This document shows positions 7,308 through 15,235 of a stretch of DNA of 30,525 nucleotides, piece after piece. A program made the translations under genes and the position numbers. The notes under the pieces were generated by a model. The model ran no database searches. It saw only the letters and a program-made list of their open reading frames with translations, and had not been told where the DNA came from. Every line of letters begins with the position of its first letter. Positions within the stretch are counted from its first letter, which is position 1. Source of the DNA: CAZGOM01 sp964542875 (lineage in GTDB: Bacteria > Planctomycetota > Phycisphaerae > Phycisphaerales > Phycisphaeraceae); the NCBI GenBank assembly GCA_964542875.1, contig CAZIWA010000065.1, positions 1 through 30,525 on the forward strand, given 5' to 3'.

Positions 7308-9572
7308 TTAACCGCCCTGCTTCCCCAGCCTCAAACTATTGAGCACCACGCAGATGCTCGACAGCGCCATCGCCGCGCTGGCGAAGATCGGCGAGAGCAG
7401 CCATCCGGTGAACGGAAACAACGCGCCCGCGGCGATGGGGATACCGATGAGGTTGTAGATGAAGGCCCAAAAGAGGTTTTCCCGGATGATGCGCATGGTC
7501 CTGCGTGAGAGCGCGATCACCGAAATAACGCCGGTGAGGCTGCCTGACGCCAGGGTGACATCGCCCGCTTGAATGCCCGCGTCGGCGCCTGTACCCAACG
7601 CGATACCCAGGTCCGCCTGTGTGAGAGCGGGTGCGTCGTTGATGCCATCCCCCGCCATCACGACGTATTTGCCCTGGTCCTGAAGCGACTTGACGAATTG
7701 CGCCTTCCCCTCGGGCGTCACACTCGCAATGACCTGCTCAATCCCCGCTTGGCGGGCAATGGCCTGGGCCACCGCCAGGCCGTCGCCGGTGAGCATGGTG
7801 ACGGTCAACCCCATGGCCTTGATCTGGGCAATCACCGCGGCGGAGTCCGGCTTAATGGCATCGGCCAACGCCAGCACGCCCGCGGGCTGACCGTTGATCC
7901 AGACGCATACCGCAGTGGCCGGCACGCTGGCGGCCTTGTCGATCCATGGCTGGAGCGCTGCGCTGTCAGACCCCGGCTTGCGGATGGCCACTTCATATTC
8001 CCCCACCTGCGCAGTGACACCCTGCCCGGTGATGGCTTGAAAGCCCTGCGGTGTAACCAATTTCGCGCCCTGTTCGATGGCGCCTGTCACGATGGCTTTC
8101 GCCAAAGGATGATCGCTCCCCTGCTCAACGGACCCAGCAAGAGCGACCAACTGCGCAGCGGTCCACCCTTGTGCCGGATAAACCGCAATCAGCCTGGGTG
8201 TTCCCTGAGTGATGGTGCCGGTTTTATCCAGCACGACATCCGTGGCCTTGGCGCCGGTTTCAAGTGCATGGCCGGAGCGAATCAGCAACCCCCGCCGTGC
8301 GCCCGCGCCGACGGCCACCATCACAGCGGTGGGTGTGGCCAGGCCAAGGGCGCATGGGCAGGCGATCACCAGCACGCTCACCGCCGCGGTGAGTGCGAAG
8401 GAGACTCGCCCCTCAACCGGGGCCACCAGCAGCCACACGACCAGCGTGATAAGCGAGATGGCAAGAATCACGGGGACAAAAATCCCGCTTACCCGGTCGG
8501 CCAGTCGGGCGATGTCCGGCTTGGTGCCCTGGGCTTCTTCGACCGCACGAATGATCCCCGCCAATGCGCTGTCGCGCCCCACCCGGGTTGCCCGGGCCTT
8601 GAGCATGCCGTCGAAATTCAGCGTGCCGGCGTAGACCTTGGCATTGATGTTTTTTTCAACCGGCAGGCTTTCGCCGGTAAGCATGGATTCATCCATGCGC
8701 GATGCGCCAAAGACCACCACGCCATCGACCGGCACTTTCGCACCGGGATAAATAATCACGGTATCGCCTTGCTGAACCTGGTCTACGGGCACCTCCACTG
8801 CGGCCCCATCCCGCTCCACTGTTGCGGACTTCGCCGCAAGCCCGGCCAGCTTTTTGACGGCCAGCGTGGTGGACGCCGTCGCACGGGATTCCAGATACTT
8901 GCCCAGCAGAACCAGCACGATGACCACCGCGGCCGCTTCAAAGTAGACCGGCGGCATGGCTGCGGAGTCATGCCCGTGTGCCTCATGCGCCACAAAAGCC
9001 TGTGGCCAGATCATCGCAACGGTCGAGTAGAGATACGCCGCACCGGTGCCCAGGGCCACCAGTGTGTCCATGTTGGCGGATTTATGAGCCAGCCCCTTGA
9101 TCGCGCTGGTGAAGAAGCGCGCACCCACATAGAAGATCACAGGCGTGGTGAGGGCAAACTGCAGCCAAAGCGTCCACGTGCCGGAGAGCCAGGGAATCGC
9201 TCCGTGCGACATGGCGATGACGACAACCGGAATGGAAAGCGCGCCGCCGAGGATGACTTTCCGAAGGATGGCCCGCGACTGGGCTTCCTCCCGGCTTGGC
9301 CCTTGCTGCGCACCAGCGGTCAGAACAGGTTCAGGCGCAATGTCGTATCCGGCATCCTGAACTGCCTGGGTAAGGGCCTCAGGCGTGGTGAGCGCAGGGT
9401 CGTACTCCACCCGAGCCTTTTTCGTCGCGAAGTTCACCGCGGCCTGGCTCACGCCTGGGGTCTGGGAAAGTGCGTGCTCCACCCGATTGGCGCAAGCGGC
9501 GCATGTCATGCCCTCGACTTCCAGATTCTTGATCGTCATGGGCAAACCGGGTTTTGTGTGAGAAGCGGACAC
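7308..9572 (-). CDS. copA: Cu(I)-exporting P1B-type ATPase
   Basis: 754 residues from GTG 9572, supported by GGAG 6 bases upstream; the alternative ATG at residue 12 has no ribosome site. It pumps Cu(I) out of the cytoplasm at the cost of ATP. In order: one N-terminal HMA domain with G-M-T-C-A-A-C (C24, C27), membrane helices from about residue 105, the actuator T-G-E-S, the copper-site C-P-C at 405-407, the phosphorylation motif D-K-T-G-T (D449), the H-P dipeptide in S-D-H-P-L-A, and G-D-G-I-N-D-A. A His-rich loop (H-E-A-H-G-H-D) lies between the early membrane helices. It is the third gene of a copper operon, starting 2 bases past the csoR stop. CPC plus MTCxxC indicates Cu(I)/Ag(I), not Zn or Cd. 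Confidence 0.95.
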   Translation of the reverse strand: MSASHTKPGLPMTIKNLEVEGMTCAACANRVEHALSQTPGVSQAAVNFATKKARVEYDPALTTPEALTQAVQDAGYDIAPEPVLTAGAQQGPSREEAQSRAILRKVILGGALSIPVVVIAMSHGAIPWLSGTWTLWLQFALTTPVIFYVGARFFTSAIKGLAHKSANMDTLVALGTGAAYLYSTVAMIWPQAFVAHEAHGHDSAAMPPVYFEAAAVVIVLVLLGKYLESRATASTTLAVKKLAGLAAKSATVERDGAAVEVPVDQVQQGDTVIIYPGAKVPVDGVVVFGASRMDESMLTGESLPVEKNINAKVYAGTLNFDGMLKARATRVGRDSALAGIIRAVEEAQGTKPDIARLADRVSGIFVPVILAISLITLVVWLLVAPVEGRVSFALTAAVSVLVIACPCALGLATPTAVMVAVGAGARRGLLIRSGHALETGAKATDVVLDKTGTITQGTPRLIAVYPAQGWTAAQLVALAGSVEQGSDHPLAKAIVTGAIEQGAKLVTPQGFQAITGQGVTAQVGEYEVAIRKPGSDSAALQPWIDKAASVPATAVCVWINGQPAGVLALADAIKPDSAAVIAQIKAMGLTVTMLTGDGLAVAQAIARQAGIEQVIASVTPEGKAQFVKSLQDQGKYVVMAGDGINDAPALTQADLGIALGTGADAGIQAGDVTLASGSLTGVISVIALSRRTMRIIRENLFWAFIYNLIGIPIAAGALFPFTGWLLSPIFASAAMALSSICVVLNSLRLGKQGG

Positions 9573-9574
9573 GT

Positions 9575-9931
9575 TCAGCTCCGGGTCAGTTGGTCAATGA
9601 GCTTCTTGAGTTCGTCCAGCGATTCCTGGGCTTGCGCCCCGCCTTTGGCTGCCGCAGCGGCCACGCAGTGCGCCGTATGGTTATGGAGAATTTCCCGGGC
9701 CACCGCGTGAAGCGATTCGCGCGCCGCGGCGATCTGCACCAGCACATCAGCGCAATACCGATCTTCCTCCACCATGCGGATCACGCCGCGCACTTGGCCT
9801 TCCGCACGCTTGAGCCGCGTGATGTTTTTGGCGCGGGCGGCGGGGTCGATATGGACGGGTTTTTTACCCTCGGTTTCCGGCGCGTGGCAGCAGTCGTCGG
9901 TGCTGGTCTGGATGGGTTTGCCCTTGGCCAT
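9575..9931 (-). CDS. csoR: CsoR-family copper-sensing repressor
   Basis: 118 residues, starting at ATG 9931 with GGGAG 7 bases upstream. CsoR proteins are helical repressors that release DNA when they bind Cu(I). The ligand set C60, H85, C89 has the exact +25/+29 spacing of the Cys-His-Cys site known for copper-type CsoR, which argues against FrmR or RcnR. The DNA-contact segment R-L-K-R-A-E-G-Q-V-R-G is present. An N-terminal extension of about 30 residues with C-C-H (14-16) is longer than in classical CsoR and may be a second metal site; that is inference. It sits between copZ and copA and probably represses its own operon through the box at 10186-10202. Confidence 0.93.
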   Translation of the reverse strand: MAKGKPIQTSTDDCCHAPETEGKKPVHIDPAARAKNITRLKRAEGQVRGVIRMVEEDRYCADVLVQIAAARESLHAVAREILHNHTAHCVAAAAAKGGAQAQESLDELKKLIDQLTRS

Positions 9932-9933
9932 GG

Positions 9934-10164
9934 TTAAGCTCCCTGGCCTTGCGATACCTCGGCAGGGTATCCCGCTTTCCCAAGTCCGGCGATGATCCTG
10001 GGCACGTCGGCCTGAGCATCATGGACACTGACCGAGGCATTGCCGATCTGCACGGAATGCACGGTGATTCCTGGGATTCGTGAAAGAATGCGTTTGACGC
10101 TTTCCACGCACCCCTGACAGGACATGCCTGTGATTTTGATCTGATGTTGAGTTGCGGTTGTCAT
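9934..10164 (-). CDS. copZ: CopZ-like copper chaperone (HMA domain)
   Basis: About 76 residues from ATG 10164, which has a strong AGGAG 6 bases upstream. The longer reading frame to 10233 would run through the promoter and operator, so it is rejected. A single HMA fold: I-K-I-T-G-M-S-C-Q-G-C-V-E-S-V, with two Cys as Cu(I) ligands, and a K-A-G-Y-P-A end. It hands Cu(I) to CopA and probably to CsoR in the cytoplasm. It is the first gene of the operon; csoR follows with a 2-base gap. Confidence 0.9.
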   Translation of the reverse strand: MTTATQHQIKITGMSCQGCVESVKRILSRIPGITVHSVQIGNASVSVHDAQADVPRIIAGLGKAGYPAEVSQGQGA

Positions 10165-10182
10165 GGGAAACTCCTCTGCCTC

Positions 10183-10211
10183 ATAATACCCCTGGGGGGT
10201 ATATGAATCAA
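10183..10211 (-). promoter_or_regulatory. copZ-csoR-copA promoter with embedded CsoR operator
   Basis: On the - strand a -35 TTGATT (10211-10206) is followed after exactly 17 bases by a -10 TATTAT (10188-10183), 19 bases before the copZ start. The near-palindrome ATACCCCCCAGGGGTAT (10202-10186) fills most of the spacer and overlaps the -10. It matches the known CsoR box type (two C/G tracts flanked by AT/TA). Occupation by CsoR would block polymerase, so the operon should be induced by copper. Confidence 0.85.
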
Positions 10212-10254
10212 GGAGTGCGACAATAAAGAACACTTTTGCTGCAGGCTCAATGAA

Positions 10255-10626
10255 TCAATCCTGCATCTGGTTTGTCTCGGTGTCGAAACGATCATCATGG
10301 CTGCAGTTGGGGCACGTAATGATCCAACCCGGGAGAACATCTACGATGCAATCTTTATACTCAGGGCGTTTCATCTCTTCACGATATGCGGCGGCAGTGA
10401 TCTCAGGAGCCTTCTCCGCAGTTGCCTGACCATAAGCCTGCCCGCATTTCCTGCATTTGAGCCTGGCCAGCGCCGCGATCTGTTCCCGCTTCCAGCCGGG
10501 CTCCTTGATCATGACCCAGATCAAGCCCAAAATCAGAGCCGCCATCAGCGTCCAGAAACCGCCGATGATCAGCCACAGAATCGTCTGTCCGACATATGTC
10601 AGCACGATGATCACGTTGTGCAGCAT
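10255..10626 (-). CDS. Small membrane protein with a cytoplasmic zinc-ribbon-like tail
   Basis: 123 residues, starting at ATG 10626 with AGGGGG just upstream. Residues about 5-40 are strongly hydrophobic (one long or two short membrane helices: V-I-I-V-L-T-Y-V-G and T-L-M-A-A-L-I-L-G-L-I-W-V-M-I). Downstream are two Cys pairs, C-R-K-C (58-61) and C-P-N-C (105-108), which could form one zinc site split by a charged loop. I do not recognise the family. It lies on the same strand upstream of the copper operon, but the copper promoter is in between, so a shared role is not implied. Confidence 0.7.
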   Translation of the reverse strand: MLHNVIIVLTYVGQTILWLIIGGFWTLMAALILGLIWVMIKEPGWKREQIAALARLKCRKCGQAYGQATAEKAPEITAAAYREEMKRPEYKDCIVDVLPGWIITCPNCSHDDRFDTETNQMQD

Positions 10627-10715
10627 CGGTCCCCCTGATCCAAAGGAATAACCACCGATCCATCGACCAGAATAAATCCAACGCTTCTGAACTGTCTACA
10701 GATTTTTGGCGGCCT

Positions 10716-11186
10716 TTACTTGCCCAGCTTGGCAAACAGGTTCGCCATCTCAATCGCTGCGAGCATGGCCTTTTCACCCGCGTTGCCCTGCTTGGAGCCG
10801 GAGCGTTCAATGGCCTGCTCCAGGTTTTCCGTGGTCACCACGCCGAAGATGGTGGGCACGCCGGTATCAAGGCCCACCCGGGCGATGCCTGCCGAGCATT
10901 GGCCGGCGACATGATCGTAGTGCCCGGTGGCGCCGCGGATGACGCAGCCCAGGCAGATGACCGCCTGGTACTTGCCGGATTGCGCCAGTTTCTGCGCCGC
11001 AACGGGAAGCTCAAAGCTCCCCGGCACCCAGGCGACAGTGAGGTTGGCCTCAGACCCGCCATGCCGGGTGTGCACCTGCACCGCGCCTTCAAGCAGCTTG
11101 CCGGTGATGAAGTCATTGAACCGGGCGACAACGATGGCGATCTTGTGGTCGCGGGCAAGCAGATCGGCGTCATGGGTGGTGGGCAT
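10716..11186 (-). CDS. ribH: 6,7-dimethyl-8-ribityllumazine synthase
   Basis: 156 residues, full length. It joins 5-amino-6-ribitylamino-uracil and 3,4-dihydroxy-2-butanone 4-phosphate to make lumazine, the penultimate step of riboflavin synthesis; family members form pentamers or 60-mer shells. Signature segments: V-V-A-R-F-N-D (substrate aromatic), W-V-P-G-S-F-E-L-P, G-C-V-I-R-G-A-T-G-H-Y-D-H-V with the conserved His, and G-V-V-T-T-E-N-L-E-Q-A...R-S-G-S-K-Q-G-N-A-G. The last two carry the phosphate-binding residues. No other rib gene or nusB is adjacent, and no FMN riboswitch is seen upstream. Confidence 0.95.
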   Translation of the reverse strand: MPTTHDADLLARDHKIAIVVARFNDFITGKLLEGAVQVHTRHGGSEANLTVAWVPGSFELPVAAQKLAQSGKYQAVICLGCVIRGATGHYDHVAGQCSAGIARVGLDTGVPTIFGVVTTENLEQAIERSGSKQGNAGEKAMLAAIEMANLFAKLGK

Positions 11187-11320
11187 GGGCAGGCTACCTG
11201 TCTGTAATGCGGAGTCCGGGAAATTCCGGGCTAATAGTGTACATCAAAAATTCTTGATGATCGCCGAACCGGGCTCATGTCTGGTCCGTATGAATAGGTG
11301 CATAGTTAATCTTACGCCAT

Positions 11321-11360
11321 CGCCGAAGGCCGGGTGACCACCCCGGCCTTCGGCGTTTTT
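11321..11360 (+). terminator. Strong rho-independent terminator on the + strand (orphan)
   Basis: A perfect 14-bp GC-rich stem (11321-11334 with 11342-11355), a 7-base loop and TTTTT directly after. The U-tract is on the + strand only, yet no + strand gene ends here. It may end a small RNA starting in 11187-11300 or stop antisense transcription. Confidence 0.75.
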
Positions 11361-11424
11361 GTTGGCGGGAGAATCGGCAGCATGCTCGCCTGGGCTGCCG
11401 GCTGGCGGGTTATCGGGAGGCTTC

Positions 11425-11464
11425 GACAAAACCACAGCCAGTCAAGGCAAATGCCCTTGACGGC
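11425..11464 (-). terminator. Possible terminator of the M24 gene
   Basis: A 7-bp stem (11441-11447 with 11455-11461) extendable by GCC/GGC with a mismatch, followed on the - strand by a GGTTTTG stretch. It lies about 75 bases past the M24 stop. The T-run is short. Confidence 0.4.
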
Positions 11465-11536
11465 CCCAAATTCACGATACGGATTCTCATGAACACACGA
11501 TAACCCGGGCGCGACCCTTCGAAATCTCCAATGGCC

Positions 11537-12901
11537 TTACAGCCCGGAACCAATCAGCGGCTGGCAATCGTTGGGCACTTTGTTGAACTGCACAACCTTG
11601 TTGCCGAACTTGCCCAGCGTGTTCTCCACGACGACAAAGTCGACGGGAAGAACCTTCGCGTGCCAGTGGTCGCCGATGCCGCGGATGGCCACGTCCAGCA
11701 TGGTCACCACCTGCTTGGCCATCGGCTCTTCGCTCTCAAGCGTGATGGCGCCGAAAAACTCCTGGCACTCGGTGTAGCCGGAGTTGTGCGTACCGGTGTA
11801 GGGCTTGTACATGGAGAGGTCCGGCACATTCAGCTTAAAGCGCTTGTTCACTTCATCCGTCCGGCTCCGGAAATAGTTCACCAGCGCCTGTTCCTGCTCC
11901 TTGGCCGGCTTGTCGTTCTTGGCGATATCGACGTATGCGTCAAAGCCGGTCTTGTAGGCGCCGTTGACGAAGTCGAACCAGTACTGCTGATCCTTGCTCT
12001 TCTTGCCCATCACAATCGACCTGCGGATGCACGAGGTCAGCCCGTCGCGCTTGGGCGCGCAGCCCAGGTGGACCCAGTCGCCTTTGTTGATCTTCCGGTT
12101 CAGCGCCTTGCCGATGAGGGTCCGGTTGGCTTCATTGGCCCCCACCATCACGTCAAAGCCCTGTTCCTCTGCGCCCAGCTCCGCGCCCACCAGGTAGGCC
12201 CAGCCGGCCACCTGAGTTTCCAGCATGCCGGGTTTGATGACGGCAAGCATGGCGCGCATCATCGCGTCGGCCACCACATTGGCGTCACGAATGAGTTCCA
12301 TTTCCCGGTCGGACTTAAGGTTCTTCACCTTCTGATAGATCAACTGCCCGTCCTGGACATTTTCCTTGCCGAAAAGCTCGTTGAGGTAGTCCACCACGCC
12401 CGCGGGCACCACCTGCCGCGGGGTCAAAAGGGCGATCTTCTTGATGTCTTTGAACTTCTTGCCGGTCGCGGCTTCAAAAACGTCTTCAAGACGCACGGCC
12501 CGGATGGGGTACTTTTCATCGGCGAGCTGGAGAATCTCCACTTTATGGACGGTGGCCTTGGCGCGGAAAGCGAGCTGTTCGGCGATGTATCCGCCTTCGA
12601 GGCCCGCGGCGATGTGGAAGCCCTTGGTGCCGATCACGCCCGCCACCTGTTCGATGCTGACGTTGGTGTTCCCGCCCAGGTAAGGCACGTCACCGTTGTA
12701 ATGCTCGTCGGAGAAGACAAAGCCTGCATCAAAGCCGGCTTTCTTGAGGGCTTCGGCCACGCGCTTCTGGCGGGCGACGAATTCTTCCGTGGGAACCTGG
12801 AGGTCTTTTTTCACCGTCGGAGTGGAGGCCAGGATCTTCTCGATTTTCTTGTATTCATCCCGGAACTGAGAGATGCGTTTGGCGCCGATTCCCTTGGGCA
12901 T
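11537..12901 (-). CDS. M24-family (creatinase/aminopeptidase fold) protein with degenerate metal site
   Basis: 454 residues, from ATG 12901 with AAAGG 6 bases upstream. An N-terminal creatinase-like domain (about 40-190) is followed by a pita-bread domain (about 195-450; D-R-E-M-E-L-I-R-D-A-N, I-K-P-G-M-L-E-T-Q-V-A). Active M24 peptidases need D, D, H, E, E. Here the first Asp position reads V-H-L-G-C, the second G-L-T-S-C-I-R-R, the third block T-H-N-S-G-Y keeps a His, the first Glu position reads V-T-M-L-D, and V-V-V-E-N keeps the last Glu. The two-metal centre therefore looks incomplete, as in creatinase, which works without metal. It may be a hydrolase of a small C-N compound or a non-catalytic homologue. 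No signal peptide. Confidence 0.75.
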   Translation of the reverse strand: MPKGIGAKRISQFRDEYKKIEKILASTPTVKKDLQVPTEEFVARQKRVAEALKKAGFDAGFVFSDEHYNGDVPYLGGNTNVSIEQVAGVIGTKGFHIAAGLEGGYIAEQLAFRAKATVHKVEILQLADEKYPIRAVRLEDVFEAATGKKFKDIKKIALLTPRQVVPAGVVDYLNELFGKENVQDGQLIYQKVKNLKSDREMELIRDANVVADAMMRAMLAVIKPGMLETQVAGWAYLVGAELGAEEQGFDVMVGANEANRTLIGKALNRKINKGDWVHLGCAPKRDGLTSCIRRSIVMGKKSKDQQYWFDFVNGAYKTGFDAYVDIAKNDKPAKEQEQALVNYFRSRTDEVNKRFKLNVPDLSMYKPYTGTHNSGYTECQEFFGAITLESEEPMAKQVVTMLDVAIRGIGDHWHAKVLPVDFVVVENTLGKFGNKVVQFNKVPNDCQPLIGSGL

Positions 12902-12983
12902 AGATAACCTTTCTTCTGGGGGTTTGGGTGAAGAAGTTTGGTCGATAATGTGTCTAACGTCAACTGTGTATAAACAGGCCGAC

Positions 12984-13013
12984 TTGATTTAGGTGGCCAT
13001 CGGGGCCTAGTGT
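12984..13013 (+). promoter_or_regulatory. Candidate promoter for the redoxin gene
   Basis: TTGATT (12984-12989) and TAGTGT (13008-13013) are separated by 18 bases and lie 50 bases before the start. The 160-base region also serves the divergent M24 gene. The -10 is weak. Confidence 0.3.
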
Positions 13014-13062
13014 AGGTGTCTACCCTTTTCTCAATCCATCCCCTTTTAGTCTGGAGGCTCAT

Positions 13063-13686
13063 ATGGTTCGCATCGTGACACTGGCGCTTCTCACCCTCAC
13101 GCTTTCCTTCCTGGCCACCGCTGCGGTGTGGGCTCAGGATAAGGACAAGGAAAAAGACAAAAAAGTCCAGGCAGACCCCCGGCTCAACAAGAGTGCCCCG
13201 ACTTTTGAACTCCCCGGCACTGACGGCAAAAATCACAAGCTCACCGACTACAAGGGCAAGACCGTCATCATCCACTTCCAGAGCAACCAATGCCCCTGGG
13301 AACGCGCTTATCAGCCCATCCTGAGCAAGCTCGCCAGCGATAACCCCAACGTCGTCTTCCTGGGCATCAACTCCAACAAGGCCGAGACGATGGAAGAGAT
13401 CAAGGCCACGCAGGACAAGGAAAAGATCCCCTACGTGATCCTCAAGGACAAGGGCAACAAGGTCGCCGATGACTACGGCGCACAGACCACCCCGCACATC
13501 TACATCATCGATGCCACCGGCAAGCTGGTTTACGTCGGCGGCGTTGAAAAAGCCCCTGCAAACGCCTCCAGCGTCGGCAAGGCCAAAGAGCAATACCTCA
13601 CGGAAAACCTTGCCGCCATCAAGGACGGTAAGGCCCTTCCCTACACCCAGACCCTCTCCAAGGGCTGCGGCATCAAGCGCGAATAA
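13063..13686 (+). CDS. Secreted redoxin (AhpC/TSA-like, thioredoxin fold)
   Basis: 207 residues from ATG 13063, with GGAGG 5 bases upstream. A signal peptide ends at about A-V-W-A|Q (24/25). A Lys/Asp-rich linker follows, then a redoxin domain from about residue 42 (S-A-P-T-F-E-L-P-G-T-D-G, Y-K-G-K-T-V-I-I-H-F). The active-site segment is S-N-Q-C-P-W-E: only C77 is present, so it is not a CXXC thioredoxin. A second Cys, C202, is in the C-terminal K-G-C-G-I-K motif and could be the resolving Cys. The cis-Pro loop T-T-P-H-I-Y is intact. Probable role: peroxide or thiol redox chemistry outside the cytoplasm; substrate unknown. Confidence 0.85.
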   Translation: MVRIVTLALLTLTLSFLATAAVWAQDKDKEKDKKVQADPRLNKSAPTFELPGTDGKNHKLTDYKGKTVIIHFQSNQCPWERAYQPILSKLASDNPNVVFLGINSNKAETMEEIKATQDKEKIPYVILKDKGNKVADDYGAQTTPHIYIIDATGKLVYVGGVEKAPANASSVGKAKEQYLTENLAAIKDGKALPYTQTLSKGCGIKRE

Positions 13687-13714
13687 TCCTTCGCTCCTGA
13701 ATCAGGCTTAACGC

Positions 13715-13746
13715 ACAAGGCCGGTCCCGTCTGGGGCCGGCCTTGT
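13715..13746. terminator. Shared hairpin between convergent genes
   Basis: A perfect 10-bp stem (13715-13724 with 13737-13746) lies 28 bases after the redoxin stop and 26 bases beyond the end of the convergent barrel gene. The + strand continues with a T-rich TTCATTAGTGTTT, not a clean T-run. Confidence 0.6.
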
Positions 13747-13772
13747 TCATTAGTGTTTCGATTCAAGTCGTC

Positions 13773-14657
13773 TCAAAACAGCAGCCGAAACCCAATCGTC
13801 ACCACGATGTCGGTCCGAGGCCGCTCGTTCACATCGCGCACAATCGGCAAGCCCACCGCGGCTTCCACCGCGAAGCCCTGCGCCTCATACAGCACGCCCG
13901 GCCCAAGCAGGATTTCATTGTCGCCGTTCATTTCGTAGATGCCAGTCAGCTCCGCGGTCAGGTAGAGCGAGCCTTTGGTGTCAGCGGCGTATTCGTCAGG
14001 CAGCAGCCGAAACAGGTAAGACGTATCGTAGAAAAGCGCGTTGGAGTTGCCGTCGCCGGGAATGGTGGGGTATTCCTGGCCGTTGGTGTTCACCTTGTAC
14101 CGGACGGATTGGTTAACGCCGTGCCGGCCCATCACGCCGGTGAAGATGACGCCAAAGTACGGGTCAAAGCCATCGCTGGAAAACTCTTTGTCGTAGGTGG
14201 GAATTTCAAGCCCGCCTACGAAGGCCACACGCACGGTGTCGACGGGGCCCAGGTCCCATTGGAAAGGCCGCCATTTCAGGTCGACGGAAATATCTCCCAC
14301 TCCCATTTCGTCTGTGCCCTTGCCGGCGCCATGGTGGCTCAGGGCCGGGCTGCGCTCATTGGCGTAGATCAGCGGAACATCCACATTGACGGCAAGCTGG
14401 CTGTTGATGCCGTAGGAGAATCGGCTGAGCACCACCAGCTTTTCAATGGTCCTGTCGTAAGGCGAAGGATCATCATCCTGCTTTACGTAGGAAAACTGCT
14501 CACGGAAATAAAACCGGCCCTTGCCGGGCGTGGTTGCCACCGGCACGCGCGTGGATTCCTGCGCATGCGCGGGCTTGGCGGCCAACAACGATAAACCAAG
14601 CACCACCGCAGAGCACAGCAGCCTGCCCTGCGCGCTTAATGGGAAAAGCCGTTTCAC
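13773..14657 (-). CDS. Outer-membrane beta-barrel protein, coupled to an HMA lipoprotein
   Basis: 294 residues from GTG 14657, which overlaps the TGA of the upstream lipoprotein gene (GTGA). A signal peptide ends at A-K-P-A-H-A|Q (32/33). The mature part is rich in alternating polar/hydrophobic strands with aromatic girdles (R-F-Y-F-R-E-Q-F-S-Y, V-V-L-S-R-F-S-Y-G-I, I-V-V-T-I-G-F-R-L-L-F) and ends in Phe, the usual C-terminal signal of outer-membrane barrels. It resembles the general class of 'transporter/MetA-like' barrels found beside metal and aromatic-degradation genes. A channel or sensor role for metal is suggested only by the coupled HMA lipoprotein. Confidence 0.8.
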   Translation of the reverse strand: MKRLFPLSAQGRLLCSAVVLGLSLLAAKPAHAQESTRVPVATTPGKGRFYFREQFSYVKQDDDPSPYDRTIEKLVVLSRFSYGINSQLAVNVDVPLIYANERSPALSHHGAGKGTDEMGVGDISVDLKWRPFQWDLGPVDTVRVAFVGGLEIPTYDKEFSSDGFDPYFGVIFTGVMGRHGVNQSVRYKVNTNGQEYPTIPGDGNSNALFYDTSYLFRLLPDEYAADTKGSLYLTAELTGIYEMNGDNEILLGPGVLYEAQGFAVEAAVGLPIVRDVNERPRTDIVVTIGFRLLF

Positions 14658-15016
14658 GGGATGGTGATGCCTTTGTAAGTAAAGCCGGAGCGCTCCACCG
14701 TATCGGCGAGCTGCTTGGGCGTGGGCCGAACCGGACCATTCAAATCAACTTTTACCAACCCATTGCCCATGTCGATCTCCACTTTGGATACGCCTGGGAG
14801 CGCCTCCAGATTCTTGTCGACATTGTTGGCGCACAGTGGGCACGCCATTCCGTACACCGTCAGCGTCGCGCTTGGGGCCTCGATGGGCTTGTCCGGATTA
14901 ATGTTTTGTGCCGTCCGGCTCCCCTGCGACCCCGCGCAGCCCGCTAAAAATAGGGCTCCCAGCAGGCCTGCCGCCCCCACACATACGCCACTGATTTTTC
15001 GCCGGTTTGTCAGCAT
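14654..15016 (-). CDS. HMA-domain lipoprotein (extracytoplasmic heavy-metal binding)
   Basis: 120 residues from ATG 15016; a TTG at 15052 would add 12 residues without support. A lipoprotein signal ends in the lipobox L-A-G-C with the lipidated C27. Residue +2 is Ala, which favours transport to the outer membrane if a Lol-like system is present. After a short linker an HMA domain (about 50-120) carries G-M-A-C-P-L-C (C59, C62), the metal-binding pair. HMA domains are usually cytoplasmic, so an exported, membrane-anchored copy is unusual. It is translationally coupled to the barrel gene. Likely metals: Cu(I) or Hg(II), by family. Confidence 0.85.
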   Translation of the reverse strand: MLTNRRKISGVCVGAAGLLGALFLAGCAGSQGSRTAQNINPDKPIEAPSATLTVYGMACPLCANNVDKNLEALPGVSKVEIDMGNGLVKVDLNGPVRPTPKQLADTVERSGFTYKGITIP

Positions 15017-15235
15017 GCCTAAAGAGTAGGCTGAGCCTGGGTCTGTAAGCAAGCCATTATCTCCTGTTTAGAAGAATCACTTTTCCACACCCGGTGCCCC
15101 CGTCTCAACTCAGTTGACGCAGCCCTGACATCAACAATTAAAATCACGATCATGTATCCAACCGCCTACGCGGTGTGGCTCTGCGTTTCCGTATCCTGAC
15201 GTTTAACCAAGTCGCCAGTTTGTCCGAGGACCCTA

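Larger units (their letters stand above)
11187..11536. other. 350-base intergenic region between ribH and the M24 gene
   Basis: Both flanking genes are on the - strand. The region holds a small inverted repeat CATCAA-N6-TTGATG at 11242-11259 in the likely ribH leader, a strong + strand terminator hairpin at 11321-11360 with no + strand gene before it, and a weaker - strand hairpin at 11425-11464 that can end the M24 transcript. No convincing protein gene is present. Confidence 0.7.

Noticed and set aside
7569..9710. 713-codon open frame on the + strand opposite copA and csoR
   Set aside because: It mirrors the GC-rich coding frame of copA, has Arg/His/Gly-rich composition without any domain, and copA is certain.
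10165..10233. Upstream extension of the copZ reading frame
   Set aside because: It would place the promoter and CsoR box inside the gene, and a strong AGGAG supports the ATG at 10164.
11531..12907. 458-codon + strand frame opposite the M24 gene
   Set aside because: It covers almost exactly the same bases as the M24 gene and shows shadow-frame composition with no motif.
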